Assembly (NCBI RefSeq): GCF_025336485.1
Contig: NZ_JAODAB010000013.1
Span: forward strand, 1-64,000
DNA: 64,000 nt
Direction: 5' to 3'
From: Pseudomonas citri
Lineage (GTDB): Bacteria > Pseudomonadota > Gammaproteobacteria > Pseudomonadales > Pseudomonadaceae
Below are positions 1 through 10,569 of this stretch, in pieces. The stretch's first letter is position 1, and the number at the start of each line of letters is the position of its first letter. The notes under the pieces are model-generated. The model made no database searches. It was not told the DNA's origin and worked only from the letters and a program-made list of their open reading frames with translations. The position numbers and the translations under genes were made by a program.

Positions 1-226
1 GATAGATTTAAGCAAGCCAACCACACCACCCGTTAATCAGTATTGCAAAAATGGGGGTGACCATAGATTTTTATGCCCGTAAATCAATTGCTTAGCTTCC
101 AGACGCGGAATACAAACGTTCTTATTCAGATTTATTTTCATTTATTATTCAAGAACTTAGGTTTGACACTCGTAAATGCGCGGCTCAAACTCTGCCGTAA
201 ACAGCTATTACAAGGCAGGCCCCACC

Positions 227-700
227 ATGAAAGGCGACGTTACAGTCATCCAGCATCTCAACAAGATCCTCGCCAATGAACTGGTCGCGATCAATCAATA
301 CTTCCTGCATGCCCGCATGTATGAGGATTGGGGCCTGAACAAGCTCGGCAAGCACGAGTACCACGAATCCATTGACGAGATGAAACACGCCGACAAGCTG
401 ATCAAGCGCATCCTGTTCCTTGAAGGCCTGCCAAACGTCCAGGACCTGGGCAAACTGCACATCGGCGAACACACCCGGGAAATGCTCGAGTGCGACCTGC
501 GCATCGAACGCACCGGCCATGCGGATCTGAAGGCGGCCATCGCTTATTGCGAAAGCGCGGGAGACTTTGGCAGCCGCGAACTGCTGGAAGATATCCTCGA
601 ATCCGAAGAAGAACACATCGATTGGCTGGAAACCCAGTTGGGCCTGATCGACAAAGTGGGTCTTGAGAACTACCTGCAATCGCAGATGGGCGAAGAATAA
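227..700 (+). CDS. bfrB: bacterioferritin (heme-type ferritin)
   Basis: Cytoplasmic iron-storage protein of 157 residues that oxidises Fe(II) and mineralises it inside a 24-mer. The ferroxidase ligands are all in place: E18, E51, H54, E94, E127 and H130. M52 is the residue that binds the inter-subunit heme in bacterioferritins. Length and N-terminus (MKGDVTVIQHLNKIL) match Pseudomonas BfrB, which is why the ATG at 227 is preferred to upstream in-frame starts. The 226 bases before it hold no gene and should contain the promoter. A strong terminator follows. Family assignment is secure; the BfrB rather than BfrA label rests on similarity and on the neighbouring grxD. Confidence 0.95.
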   Translation: MKGDVTVIQHLNKILANELVAINQYFLHARMYEDWGLNKLGKHEYHESIDEMKHADKLIKRILFLEGLPNVQDLGKLHIGEHTREMLECDLRIERTGHADLKAAIAYCESAGDFGSRELLEDILESEEEHIDWLETQLGLIDKVGLENYLQSQMGEE

Positions 701-722
701 CTTTTCCCGAACGCAGCCACTA

Positions 723-757
723 AAAAGCCCCGCCCTGTTTCCAGAGGCGGGGCTTTT
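723..757 (+). terminator. rho-independent terminator of bfrB
   Basis: Perfect 12-bp stem AAAAGCCCCGCC / GGCGGGGCTTTT with an 11-base loop, 22 bases after the bfrB stop. The ends are A-rich and T-rich, so it could work on both strands. Confidence 0.9.
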
Positions 758-791
758 CATTGCCTGGATTCCAGGACAACTGAAATCCACT

Positions 792-852
792 ATGGGAGTA
801 ACCTGCTCGCGAATGGATCAAATTCCTTCATCGCGAACTGGCTCGTTCCCAC
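792..852. repeat. degenerate REP doublet
   Basis: A diverged inverted pair, ATGGGAG...CTCGCGA facing TCGCGA...GTTCCCACA, between the ends of bfrB and grxD. It resembles the better preserved GTGGGAGC...GCTCCCAC doublets at 6290, 10570 and 36005 and is probably an old member of that family. Confidence 0.55.
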
Positions 853-865
853 ATTGGCTTGTAGA

Positions 866-1207
866 TCAAGCTTCGGTCTTGTTCGCCGCCGCTTTTTCGA
901 CAGCTGCCTTGATCGTGGTCTGCAAGGAGCCGTCGGCGGCCATCTCGACCATGATGTCGCTGCCGCCAATCAACTCGCCAGCCACCCACAATTGCGGGAA
1001 GGTTGGCCAGTTGGCGTACTTGGGCAGATTGGCACGGATTTCCGGGTTCTGCAGGATGTCCACGTAGGCGAACTTCTCGCCACACGCCATCACAGCTTGA
1101 GCGGCCTTGGCCGAGAAACCGCACTGTGGCGCGTTCGGCGAGCCTTTCATGTAAAGCAGGACGGTGTTGTTGGCAATCTGGTCTTTGATCGTTTCGATGA
1201 TATCCAC
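866..1207 (-). CDS. grxD: Grx4-type monothiol glutaredoxin
   Basis: Monothiol glutaredoxin of 113 residues with the CGFS active site (in PQCGFSAKAAQAV) that marks the class binding a glutathione-ligated [2Fe-2S] cluster and passing it to Fe-S proteins. The usual fold follows, with WPTFPQLW carrying the cis-proline and GGSDIM near the C-terminus. The start is taken as the GTG at 1207 (VDIIETIKDQI), preceded by GAGG; the longer reading adds about 35 basic residues not seen in the family. It converges on bfrB, and this pairing of iron-related genes is conserved in Pseudomonas. Confidence 0.93.
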   Translation of the reverse strand: MDIIETIKDQIANNTVLLYMKGSPNAPQCGFSAKAAQAVMACGEKFAYVDILQNPEIRANLPKYANWPTFPQLWVAGELIGGSDIMVEMAADGSLQTTIKAAVEKAAANKTEA

Positions 1208-1308
1208 GGAGCACCTCGGGCTTAAACTTCTACGACTTAAGTTGTCGACACGGTGGCGCATTGTAACGGAAAGCCGAGCACGCTGCTCGGTCTTGCGACG
1301 AGACAAAT

Positions 1309-3417
1309 TCACGCAGCCGCCACTTTCACCACCACCCCATTAAGCACCGCATTGCCGGACAATTCATCGAGCAGCCCGTCATCGGTCAAGTCGTTGGCAC
1401 TGGAACCCGGTTGTCCGCTGGCGATGCTCATCTGCACGCCTGGCCGGGCATGGCCCCAACCGTGGGGCAGGCTGACTACGCCCTGCATCATGTCCAGGCA
1501 GGCCTGCACCTCGACTTCGATCACCCCCACCCGCGAGCTGACCGTCACCCGCTGCCCATCGACCAGGCCACGGCTGGCCAGGTCGTCCGGGTGCATCAGC
1601 AATTGATGCCGCGGCTTACCCTTCACCAGCCGATGAAAATTATGCATCCAGGAATTGTTGCTGCGTACATGCCGCCGACCAATCATCAGCAATTCCCCAG
1701 GCTCAGGCGCCCGCAGCGCGGCGAAGCGCTCGAGGTCGGCGAGTATCACCGCAGGCGCGGCCTGGATGCGCTGGTTTTCGGTCTTCAGGCGCGGGCCAAG
1801 ATTGGGCTTGAGCGCGCCCAGGTCGATGCCATGGGGATGGTCGAACAGGGTCGCCAAAGACAGCTTGTGCGGCGAGCCATCGCCATAGGCTCCGCTGCGC
1901 AGGCCCAGATCGATCATCTGCGCCGGCGGCAGGGTCGGCTTGAGCTCCTTGCCGGTCCGGGCGGCAAAGGCCTTGGCCAGGCCGACGAAAATCTCCCAGT
2001 CGTGCAACGCCCCATCGGGCTTGGGCAGGATCGCCCGGTTGAAACGGGTCACGTTGCGCACGGCGAACAGGTTGAACGTCGTGTCGTAGTGATCGTTTTC
2101 CAGCGCCGAGGTCGACGGCAGGATCAGGTCGGCATAGCGGGTGGTTTCGTTGATGTACAAATCGATGCTGACCATGAATTCCAGCCCGTCCAGCGCCTGC
2201 TCCAGTTGTCGCCCGTTGGGTGTGGAAAGCACCGGGTTACCGGCCACGGTGACCAACGCACGGATCTGCCCTTCCCCTTCGGTGAGCATTTCCTCGGCCA
2301 GGGTCGACACCGGCAACTCTCCCGCGTACTCCGGACGCCCGGATACCCGGCTCTGCCAGCGGTTGAAGTGCCCTCCCGAAGACGTGGCGACCAGATCCAC
2401 CGCCGGCTCAGTGCACAACGCCCCACCCACTCGGTCGAGGTTGCCCGTGACCAGGTTGATCACCTGGATTAGCCAATGACACAGCGTGCCGAATGCCTGG
2501 GTCGACACGCCCATGCGCCCATAGCAGACCGCTGATGGCGCGGCGGCAAAGTCCCGGGCCAACTGCCGGATCTGTGGTGCCGGTACGGCACAGAGCGGGC
2601 TCATCGCTTCAGCCGTAAACGCGGCGACGGCCGCGCGCACTTCGTCCAGGCCGTCCACCGGCAAGTGGCTGTCGCGGGTCAGCCCCTCGCTGAACAGGGT
2701 GTTGAGCAAGCCGAACAACAACGCCGCATCGCTGCCGGGGCGCACAAAAAGGTGCTGGCTGGCGATGGCTGCCGTTTCGCTGCGACGCGGATCGACCACC
2801 ACCACTTTGCCGCCACGGGCCTGGATCGCCTTGAGACGCTTTTCCACGTCCGGAACGGTCATGATGCTGCCGTTGGACGCCAGGGGGTTGCCGCCCAGGA
2901 TCAGCATGAAGTCGGTGTGGTCGATGTCCGGGATCGGCAACAACAGGCCATGGCCGTACATCAGGTGACTGGTCAGGTGATGGGGCAGTTGGTCCACCGA
3001 AGTCGCCGAGAAACGGCTGCGGGTTTTCAACAGGCCCAGGAAATAGTTGCTGTGGGTCGTCAACCCATAGTTATGCACGCTGGGATTGCCCTGGTAGACC
3101 GCCACTGCATTCTGGCCGTGACGCGCCTGGATATCGGCCAGGCGTTCAGCCACCAACGCGAAGGCATCGTCCCAGGCAATCGGCTGCCATTGCTGGCCGA
3201 TGCGCTGCATGGGCTGGCGCAGACGGTCAGGATCGTTCTGGATATCCTGCAGGGCCACCGCCTTGGGGCAGATATGCCCGCGGCTGAAGCTGTCCAGCGC
3301 ATCGCCCTTGATCGAGGTGATCGCCAGGCCCTGGCCTTCGGTTTCGGTGGTTTCGAGGGTCAAGCCACAAATGGCTTCACACAGATGGCACGCACGGTGG
3401 TGAAGAGTCTTGGTCAT
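1309..3417 (-). CDS. molybdopterin-dependent oxidoreductase
   Basis: A 702-residue protein of the DMSO-reductase/formate-dehydrogenase-like molybdopterin superfamily. The N-terminus has the [4Fe-4S] motif CHLCEAIC...CPKA (residues about 10-52). The body shows family blocks such as GGNPLASNGS, VDPRRSETA and DLILPSTSALEND, and the C-terminal molybdopterin-dinucleotide-binding domain includes LPHGWGH. No TAT signal is seen, so it is probably cytoplasmic. No electron-transfer subunit is encoded beside it. The substrate cannot be read from sequence; it is not close enough to FdhF or NarB to name. Confidence 0.85.
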   Translation of the reverse strand: MTKTLHHRACHLCEAICGLTLETTETEGQGLAITSIKGDALDSFSRGHICPKAVALQDIQNDPDRLRQPMQRIGQQWQPIAWDDAFALVAERLADIQARHGQNAVAVYQGNPSVHNYGLTTHSNYFLGLLKTRSRFSATSVDQLPHHLTSHLMYGHGLLLPIPDIDHTDFMLILGGNPLASNGSIMTVPDVEKRLKAIQARGGKVVVVDPRRSETAAIASQHLFVRPGSDAALLFGLLNTLFSEGLTRDSHLPVDGLDEVRAAVAAFTAEAMSPLCAVPAPQIRQLARDFAAAPSAVCYGRMGVSTQAFGTLCHWLIQVINLVTGNLDRVGGALCTEPAVDLVATSSGGHFNRWQSRVSGRPEYAGELPVSTLAEEMLTEGEGQIRALVTVAGNPVLSTPNGRQLEQALDGLEFMVSIDLYINETTRYADLILPSTSALENDHYDTTFNLFAVRNVTRFNRAILPKPDGALHDWEIFVGLAKAFAARTGKELKPTLPPAQMIDLGLRSGAYGDGSPHKLSLATLFDHPHGIDLGALKPNLGPRLKTENQRIQAAPAVILADLERFAALRAPEPGELLMIGRRHVRSNNSWMHNFHRLVKGKPRHQLLMHPDDLASRGLVDGQRVTVSSRVGVIEVEVQACLDMMQGVVSLPHGWGHARPGVQMSIASGQPGSSANDLTDDGLLDELSGNAVLNGVVVKVAAA

Positions 3418-3549
3418 GGCCAGTCTCTGTTTTATTCGTGGCGGGCACTTTCGGCCGCGGGAACAAAACTATGGCGCGCGATACCCGACAGCGCCAGCGA
3501 CGTTCGTCCTGTGAATTGGCGAGCATCAGGGCCACCGATACAGGGGGCG

Positions 3550-3837
3550 TCAGGGCTGCTCGGGAGGCGGCGCCGCCAGCTGGATTTCCTCGATGGTCTC
3601 CACTTGCTCCTGGGCGATCGGCACCCCGGTCAATTCGCCAATCAACCGCCAATGCTCATCGAGCCCGCCGCTGATGGTGGCCATGCGATCGATCATCCGG
3701 CGACCGGCAGCCTTGATCACCTCGTCGTCGCTGCGCAGCAGTTCGAACGACATGGACGTCACCGAAGCCGTCAGGTGAGTCAGTGAGCGTGCCGTCAGCC
3801 CTAGCAGTTCCATCAGTTGTTGCTCTTTCGAATCCAT
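3550..3837 (-). CDS. conserved hypothetical protein
   Basis: A 95-residue, predicted mostly helical, soluble protein (MDSKEQQLMELLGLTARSL...) with a Pro-rich tail (APPPEQP). I recognise no domain. The ATG at 3837 is chosen because AGGAG lies 6 bases upstream; a further upstream ATG lacks such a site. It ends 132 bases upstream of the molybdopterin oxidoreductase on the same strand and could be cotranscribed with it. Product size and codon use suggest a real gene. Confidence 0.7.
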   Translation of the reverse strand: MDSKEQQLMELLGLTARSLTHLTASVTSMSFELLRSDDEVIKAAGRRMIDRMATISGGLDEHWRLIGELTGVPIAQEQVETIEEIQLAAPPPEQP

Positions 3838-4240
3838 TTCGGGGCTCCTGGGGCGCGCGGGGTTCATTTATAACCCAGCCCCTTGCATTAGGAAACGTTT
3901 CATGCCGACAACAGGTCAGCGAGTCAACCCGGACATGCCAAAACGCGACCACTGGCCTCATCCCGCCCGCCCCGCTTGATTGCCAAGCGGCGCAGCGCCA
4001 GTGTACAAAGAGGTCGCTGCTGTCAGGAATCCGGCTTCATACATGTCATCGCAGTCCTGTGATGACCTCGCTGAAATCCCCAAAAACCGTAGCCCTATTG
4101 GTAAGACGCGACATTTCCTTATAAGATCGCGCCTTCCCTATTTCGTCGCCCCGTGCGGCTTTTGCCGCAGGTCTCGCCCGTTTCTGATTGAACATGGCTT
4201 TGAGCATCTGCGGTCAGTTACAAAAAAAAGGTAGTCAATC
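3838..4240. other. 403-bp intergenic region, argF promoter side
   Basis: No convincing gene. It holds the promoter of the minus-strand hypothetical gene on the left and the argF control region on the right (TATAAGAT near 4121 and an ArgR-like site at 4098-4113). A 6-bp inverted repeat GTCATC-N10-GATGAC lies near 4047-4068; its role is unknown. Confidence 0.6.
4098..4113 (-). promoter_or_regulatory. putative ArgR half-site upstream of argF
   Basis: On the minus strand this reads TGTCGCGTCTTACCAA, an exact fit to the Pseudomonas ArgR half-site TGTCGC-N8-AA. It lies just upstream of a TATAAGAT -10-like sequence, where binding would block the -35 region and repress argF, as known for argF in P. 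aeruginosa. The second half-site is not clear. Confidence 0.6.
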
Positions 4241-5157
4241 ATGAGCGCAAGGCACTTTCTCTCCCTGATGGATTTCACGCCCGACGAGTTGCTCGGCGTG
4301 ATCCGTCGAGGCGTGGAGCTCAAAGACCTGCGTAAGCGCGGCGTACTGTTCGAGCCCTTGAAAAACCGTGTGCTGGGGATGATCTTCGAGAAGTCATCGA
4401 CCCGCACGCGTATCTCTTTCGAAGCCGGCATGATCCAGCTCGGCGGCCAGGCGATCTTCCTGTCGCCCCGCGACACCCAGCTGGGCCGTGGCGAACCGAT
4501 CAGCGACAGCGCCATCGTCATGTCGAGCATGCTCGATGCCGTAATGATCCGCACCTTTGCCCACAGCACCCTGACCGAGTTCGCGGCCCATTCCCGCGTG
4601 CCGGTGATCAACGGCCTGTCCGATGATTTCCATCCCTGCCAGTTGCTGGCCGACCTGCAGACGTTCCTCGAGCACCGGGGTTCTATCCAGGGTAAGACCG
4701 TGACCTGGATCGGCGACGGCAACAACATGTGCAACAGCTATATAGAAGCGGCAATGCAGTTCGACTTCCAACTGCGCATCGCCTGCCCCGAAGGCTACGA
4801 CCCCAATGCCGCACTGGTCGCCAAGGCCGGGGACCGGGTGACCATTCTCCGCGATCCGAAGCTGGCCGTGGCCGGGGCGCACCTGGTGAGCACCGACGTC
4901 TGGACCTCCATGGGCCAGGAAGAAGAAACCGCCAAGCGCCTCGAACTGTTCGCACCGTTCCAGGTCAACCGGGCCCTGCTCGACCTGGCGGACAGCGAGG
5001 TGTTGTTCATGCACTGCCTACCGGCCCACCGCGGCGAGGAAATCAGCTTTGACCTGCTGGATGACCCGCGCTCGGTGGCATGGGACCAGGCAGAAAACCG
5101 TCTTCACGCACAGAAGGCCCTGCTCGAGTTCCTGGTCGAGCCGGCGTACCACCACGC

Positions 5158-5161
<4 letters not shown>
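4241..5161 (+). CDS. argF: ornithine carbamoyltransferase, anabolic
   Basis: Cytoplasmic enzyme that makes citrulline from ornithine and carbamoyl phosphate in arginine synthesis. The 306-residue product has the carbamoyl-phosphate motif STRTRISFEAG near residue 50, DDFHPCQLLADLQT and the catalytic FMHCLPAHRGEE near residue 255. The length (306, not about 336) fits anabolic ArgF rather than catabolic ArcB, and no arc genes are nearby. A weak GG-rich site precedes the ATG at 4241. The stop overlaps the next gene by four bases (ATGA), so the downstream ABC ATPase is probably translationally coupled. Confidence 0.95.
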
Positions 5162-6267
<1,106 letters not shown>

Positions 6268-6289
6268 CAGCTGAAGGCATGCAAAACCC

Positions 6290-6379
6290 TGTGGGAGCCG
6301 AGCTTGCTCGCGATGGCGTCGGATCAGTTTGCATTGTGTCGACTGTCCCACCGCTATCGCGAGCAAGCTCGCTCCCACA
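6290..6379. repeat. REP doublet (REPIN-like)
   Basis: Two inverted palindromic units, TGTGGGAGCCGAGCTTGCTC near 6290 and GAGCAAGCTCGCTCCCACA ending at 6379, about 50 bases apart between two converging genes. This is the common Pseudomonas REP arrangement; as RNA it can fold into a long hairpin. Confidence 0.8.
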
Positions 6380-6415
6380 AAGAATCTCATTGGCCTGAAA
6401 GTCGAGCCTGTCCCT

Positions 6416-7198
6416 TTAGCTCAGCGTCAACGTCCCACTGGCCACCAGCGTCGCATTCCCGCCTATCTTCACCCGCTCCCCCTCCAGCCGACAGAACAAC
6501 GCGCCGCCCCTGGCCGAGCATTGGTAAGCCGTCAGGCCGTGCTTGCCCAGGCGCCTGGCCCAGTAGGGAATGAGACTGCAATGGGTCGAGCCGGTCACCG
6601 GGTCTTCGTTGATGCCAATGGCCGGGGCGAAATAGCGCGAGACAAAATCCTGCTTGCTGCCCGGTGCCGTGACGATTGCGCCCGGCCACGGCAGTTTCGC
6701 CAGGGCCGCCATATCCGGTTTGCAATCAAGTACCGCTTGCTCCGATTCGAGCACCACGAACAGCTCGTTGGAACTGAGCACATCCACCGCTTCGACACCC
6801 AGCGCATTCTGCACCGCCAGGGACACGCCCAATTCGCTGGGCACGACGGCCGGGAAATCCAACCACAGTTGATCGCCTTCGCGAGTGACGCTCAACGGTC
6901 CGGATTTGCAGATGAAATCCAGCCGCTCGACCCTTTCGTCGTATACCTCGAACAGCACATGGGCGCTGGCCAGCGTGGCATGCCCACACAGCGGGACTTC
7001 AGTGGTGGGCGTGAACCAACGAATATGCCAATGCTGGCCTTCACGCACCAGAAACGCGGTTTCAGCCAGGTTGTGTTCAGCGGCGATCTTCTGCATCAGC
7101 TCGTCGGTCAGCCAGGCATCGAGCCGGTAGACCATCGCCGGATTACCACTAAAGGGCCGGTCGCTAAACGCATCGACCTGATGAAACGCAAGCTGCAT
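6416..7198 (-). CDS. PhzF-family isomerase-like protein
   Basis: A 260-residue member of the PhzF/diaminopimelate-epimerase fold. N-terminal HQVDAFSDRPFSGNPAMV, the catalytic-glutamate block HNLAETAFLV and the C-terminal EDPVTGSTH phosphate/carboxylate-binding loop are intact, so it should be active. The rest of the phenazine operon is absent, so this is one of the stand-alone homologues found in many bacteria, whose substrates are mostly unknown. It is monocistronic, facing the 6290 repeat. Confidence 0.88.
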   Translation of the reverse strand: MQLAFHQVDAFSDRPFSGNPAMVYRLDAWLTDELMQKIAAEHNLAETAFLVREGQHWHIRWFTPTTEVPLCGHATLASAHVLFEVYDERVERLDFICKSGPLSVTREGDQLWLDFPAVVPSELGVSLAVQNALGVEAVDVLSSNELFVVLESEQAVLDCKPDMAALAKLPWPGAIVTAPGSKQDFVSRYFAPAIGINEDPVTGSTHCSLIPYWARRLGKHGLTAYQCSARGGALFCRLEGERVKIGGNATLVASGTLTLS

Positions 7199-7375
7199 GG
7201 TATGTTCTCCTTATTTTTCAATGCGCCAGCATGAGGTGTCGCGGCACGGGTTATCCAGTGACAGATCAGTGGAATTTTCGCCCGCCAACGTCGGATAAAT
7301 CCCCTGAGGACAAGTAAAGCTCAGCCTTACACCCTTGCGGCAAAGGGGATGGACAGCAGCGGCCACCAGGATCAA

Positions 7376-7846
7376 TCAAGCACGCCCGATATCGGCGAAC
7401 ACCGCGCCGGTGTGCTCTTTCAACACCGACGGCGCCAATTCGACTTCCAAGCCGCGCCGGCCCGCACTGACAAACAGGCTGGCAAGCGGCAGGGCGCTGC
7501 TGTCGATGAACGTGCGCAAACGCTTCTTCTGCCCCAGCGGGCTGATGCCGCCGAGCAGATAACCGGTGGAACGCTGTGCAGCGGCCGGGTCGGCCATTTC
7601 GACCTTTTTCACGCCGGCCGCATGGGCCAGGGCTTTCAAATCGAGGCTCCCGGCAACGGGCACGACTGCCACCAGCAGTTCGCCCTTTTCGCTGGCCGCC
7701 AGCAACGTCTTGAACACCTGCCCCGGCTCCAATCCAAGCTTTTCCGCCGCTTCCAGCCCATAGGACGGCGCCTTGGGGTCGTGTTCATAGCTGTGGATAC
7801 GATGTTCGGCACGCACTTTCTTAAGCAGATCCAACGCCGGTGTCAT
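7376..7846 (-). CDS. ybaK: Cys-tRNA(Pro) deacylase, YbaK/EbsC family
   Basis: Trans-editing enzyme of 156 residues that hydrolyses cysteine mischarged onto tRNA-Pro. The family blocks GQVFKTLLA (with the catalytic lysine), LGGISPLGQKKRLRTFID and the C-terminal glycine-rich turn SAGRRGLEVEL are visible. The ATG at 7846 (MTPALDLLKKV) is preferred over one eight codons upstream because homologues begin there. It is transcribed away from glpK. Confidence 0.9.
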   Translation of the reverse strand: MTPALDLLKKVRAEHRIHSYEHDPKAPSYGLEAAEKLGLEPGQVFKTLLAASEKGELLVAVVPVAGSLDLKALAHAAGVKKVEMADPAAAQRSTGYLLGGISPLGQKKRLRTFIDSSALPLASLFVSAGRRGLEVELAPSVLKEHTGAVFADIGRA

Positions 7847-8020
7847 GACTGCTCCTGACAAGAAGATCAAAAGGATGGGCGGATTCTATGCCATCGTCCG
7901 GTAAAAGACTTCCGGGCTGAACCGACTTCCCGCCCAGGTTGGATTCATTCACGACACGAATAGCTGGAATGTGACCACCAGTTCACTTTCGACCTTTGAC
8001 ACCAGCATTTCTTGTCTATA

Positions 8021-8040
8021 TTTTTTCGAAACCGAAAGAA
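8021..8040 (+). promoter_or_regulatory. putative GlpR operator upstream of glpK
   Basis: TTTTTTCGAAACCGAAAGAA fits the core TTCG-N4-CGAA of the GlpR operator (E. coli form WATKTTCGWTAWCGAACATW) with mismatches at the edges. It sits 141-160 bases before glpK, within the 334-base gap 7847-8180, which has no gene. Glycerol 3-phosphate would relieve repression. Confidence 0.55.
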
Positions 8041-8180
8041 GCAATGCAGATTCCAGCAGCCACCCGAGTTCACCGAGACTTTAATCTCAAACGGGTGACT
8101 TTCTTCGCTGGCTGGGGTGAAATTTCCCTCACGGATGGGTGCCAGGCTTGCTTCCCTCTTTTCGTCCCAAGGCAATCGAA

Positions 8181-9686
8181 ATGACCGACATTCAGAACAA
8201 GAACTACATCATTGCCCTCGACCAGGGTACGACCAGCTCCCGCGCGATCATCTTCGACCGTGACGCCAACGTGGTCTGCACCGCCCAGCGCGAATTCGCC
8301 CAGCACTATCCACAGGCCGGCTGGGTCGAGCATGACCCAATGGAAATCTTCGCCACCCAAAGCGCGGTCATGGTGGAGGCACTGGCCCAGGCGGGCCTGC
8401 ACCACGACCAGGTCGCCGCCATCGGCATCACCAACCAGCGGGAAACCACCGTGGTCTGGGACAAGACCACCGGCCGCCCCATCCACAACGCCGTCGTCTG
8501 GCAATGCCGGCGCAGCACCGAGATCTGCCAGCAGCTCAAGCGTGACGGCCACGAGCCCTACATCAGCCAGACCACCGGCCTGGTCACCGACCCGTATTTT
8601 TCCGGCACCAAGCTCAAGTGGATCCTGGACAACGTGGAAGGTAGCCGCGAGCGGGCGCGTAACGGCGAACTGCTGTTCGGCACCGTCGACAGCTGGCTGA
8701 TCTGGAAATTCACCGGTGGCAAGGTCCACGTCACCGACTACACCAACGCCTCGCGCACGATGCTCTTCAATATTCACTCGCTGGAATGGGACACGAAGAT
8801 GCTCGAGCTTCTCGACATCCCCCGCGAGATGCTGCCGCAAGTGAAGTCGTCCTCGGAAATCTATGGCCGCACCAAAAGCGGCATCGCCATTGGCGGCATC
8901 GCCGGCGACCAACAGGCGGCCCTCTTCGGCCAGATGTGCGTGGAGCCGGGCCAGGCAAAAAACACCTACGGCACTGGCTGCTTCCTGCTGATGAACACCG
9001 GGAAAAAAGCCGTCAAATCCAATCACGGTCTGCTGACCACTATCGCCTGCGGCCCGCGCGGCGAAGTGGCCTATGCCCTGGAAGGCGCGGTGTTCAATGG
9101 CGGGTCGACGGTGCAGTGGCTGCGCGATGAACTGAAAATCATCAACGACGCCCTGGACACCGAATACTTCGCCAACAAGGTCAAGGACAGCAACGGCGTG
9201 TACCTGGTGCCCGCCTTCACCGGCCTCGGCGCACCGTACTGGGACCCTTATGCCCGTGGTGCGCTGTTCGGCCTGACCCGCGGCGTGCGGGTCGATCACA
9301 TCATTCGCGCCACCCTGGAATCGATTGCCTACCAGACCCGCGACGTTCTCGACGCCATGCAGCAGGATTGTGGCGAACGCCTCAAGGCCCTGCGCGTCGA
9401 CGGCGGCGCGGTGGCGAACAACTTCCTGATGCAGTTCCAGGCCGACATCCTGGGGACTCGGGTCGAACGCCCGAAGATGCGGGAAACCACGGCACTGGGG
9501 GCTGCCTATCTGGCCGGCCTGGCGTGCGGCTTCTGGGGCAGCCTGGAAGAATTGCGCGGCAAAGCGGTGATCGAACGCGAATTCGAACCGCAACTGGACG
9601 AGCACGCCAAGGAAGCGCTCTACGCCGGCTGGAAGAAAGCGGTCAGCCGCACCCGCGACTGGGAACCCCACGAAGACGCGGAATAA
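8181..9686 (+). CDS. glpK: glycerol kinase
   Basis: Phosphorylates glycerol to sn-glycerol 3-phosphate. The 501-residue FGGY-family kinase has N-terminal IIALDQGTTSSRAIIFD, the WVEHDPMEI block, the GDQQAALFGQ nucleotide-binding segment and C-terminal LRVDGGAVANNFLMQFQAD. The start at 8181 (MTDIQNKNYIIAL) is preceded by AAGG. It is followed by glpR (98-base gap) and glpD, the usual Pseudomonas order. The facilitator gene glpF, normally just upstream, is not present here. Confidence 0.96.
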   Translation: MTDIQNKNYIIALDQGTTSSRAIIFDRDANVVCTAQREFAQHYPQAGWVEHDPMEIFATQSAVMVEALAQAGLHHDQVAAIGITNQRETTVVWDKTTGRPIHNAVVWQCRRSTEICQQLKRDGHEPYISQTTGLVTDPYFSGTKLKWILDNVEGSRERARNGELLFGTVDSWLIWKFTGGKVHVTDYTNASRTMLFNIHSLEWDTKMLELLDIPREMLPQVKSSSEIYGRTKSGIAIGGIAGDQQAALFGQMCVEPGQAKNTYGTGCFLLMNTGKKAVKSNHGLLTTIACGPRGEVAYALEGAVFNGGSTVQWLRDELKIINDALDTEYFANKVKDSNGVYLVPAFTGLGAPYWDPYARGALFGLTRGVRVDHIIRATLESIAYQTRDVLDAMQQDCGERLKALRVDGGAVANNFLMQFQADILGTRVERPKMRETTALGAAYLAGLACGFWGSLEELRGKAVIEREFEPQLDEHAKEALYAGWKKAVSRTRDWEPHEDAE

Positions 9687-9784
9687 ACCGACCCAGGTCG
9701 TATCAAGACAGGGCTGCAACTGGTCGGCAGGGGATTCCTGCGGCATCATGGGCACATTTTGCATGGCAGCCCAAAGGAAGCCGT

Positions 9785-10540
9785 ATGAATCTGCCTCCCC
9801 GTCAACAGCAAATCCTCGAACTGGTCCGCGAACGCGGCTATGTCAGCATCGAGGAAATGGCCCAGCTTTTTGTCGTCACTCCGCAAACCATCCGCCGCGA
9901 TATCAATCAACTGGCGGAAGCGAACCTGCTGCGTCGCTACCACGGTGGCGCCGCCTACGACTCAAGCGTGGAAAACACCGCGTACGCCATGCGCGCCGAC
10001 CAGATGCGCGACGAGAAGCAGCGGATCGCCGAAGCCATCGCCGCCCAGATTCCCGACCACGCCTCGTTGTTCATCAACATCGGCACTACCACCGAATCCA
10101 TCGCCCGGGCGTTGCTCAACCACAATCACCTCAAGATCATCACCAACAACCTGCACGTGGCTTCGATCCTCAGCGCCAAGGACGATTTCGAAGTCCTGAT
10201 CGCCGGTGGCAACGTGCGGCGTGACGGTGGCGTGGTCGGCCAGGCCAGCGTCGACTTCATCAACCAGTTCAAGGTCGACTTCGCGCTGGTGGGCATCAGC
10301 GGCATCGATGAGGACGGCAGCCTGCTGGATTTCGACTACCAGGAAGTGCGTGTGTCCCAAGCCATCATCGCCAACGCCCGGCAAGTATTGTTGGCGGCGG
10401 ACTCCAGCAAATTCGGGCGCAACGCCATGGTTCGCCTGGGGCCGATCAGCCTGATCGACTGCCTGGTGACCGATCAGCAACCGGTGCCAGCGCTGGCGCA
10501 GTTGCTCAGCCAGCACAAAATTCGGTTGGAAGTGGTCTGA
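9785..10540 (+). CDS. glpR: glycerol-3-phosphate regulon repressor
   Basis: DeoR-family repressor of 251 residues. The N-terminal winged HTH (RQQQILELVRERGYVSIEEM, then PQTIRRDINQL and the RYHGGA signature) is followed by the sugar-phosphate-type effector domain with INIGTTTESIARAL and DSSKFGRNAMV. It should repress glpK and glpD and be released by glycerol 3-phosphate. TTCG-N4-CGAA-like sites lie before both genes. The start ATG at 9785 is preceded by AGGAAG. Confidence 0.94.
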   Translation: MNLPPRQQQILELVRERGYVSIEEMAQLFVVTPQTIRRDINQLAEANLLRRYHGGAAYDSSVENTAYAMRADQMRDEKQRIAEAIAAQIPDHASLFINIGTTTESIARALLNHNHLKIITNNLHVASILSAKDDFEVLIAGGNVRRDGGVVGQASVDFINQFKVDFALVGISGIDEDGSLLDFDYQEVRVSQAIIANARQVLLAADSSKFGRNAMVRLGPISLIDCLVTDQQPVPALAQLLSQHKIRLEVV

Positions 10541-10569
10541 CGGCATCTCAATACCTGTGGCAATACTGC

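Noticed and set aside
6416..7198. Phenazine biosynthesis locus
   Set aside because: Only a lone PhzF-like gene is present, with none of phzA-E or phzG.
8070..9764. Long minus-strand open frame opposite glpK
   Set aside because: It mirrors the GC-rich third positions of glpK, has no known domain, and glpK is certain.
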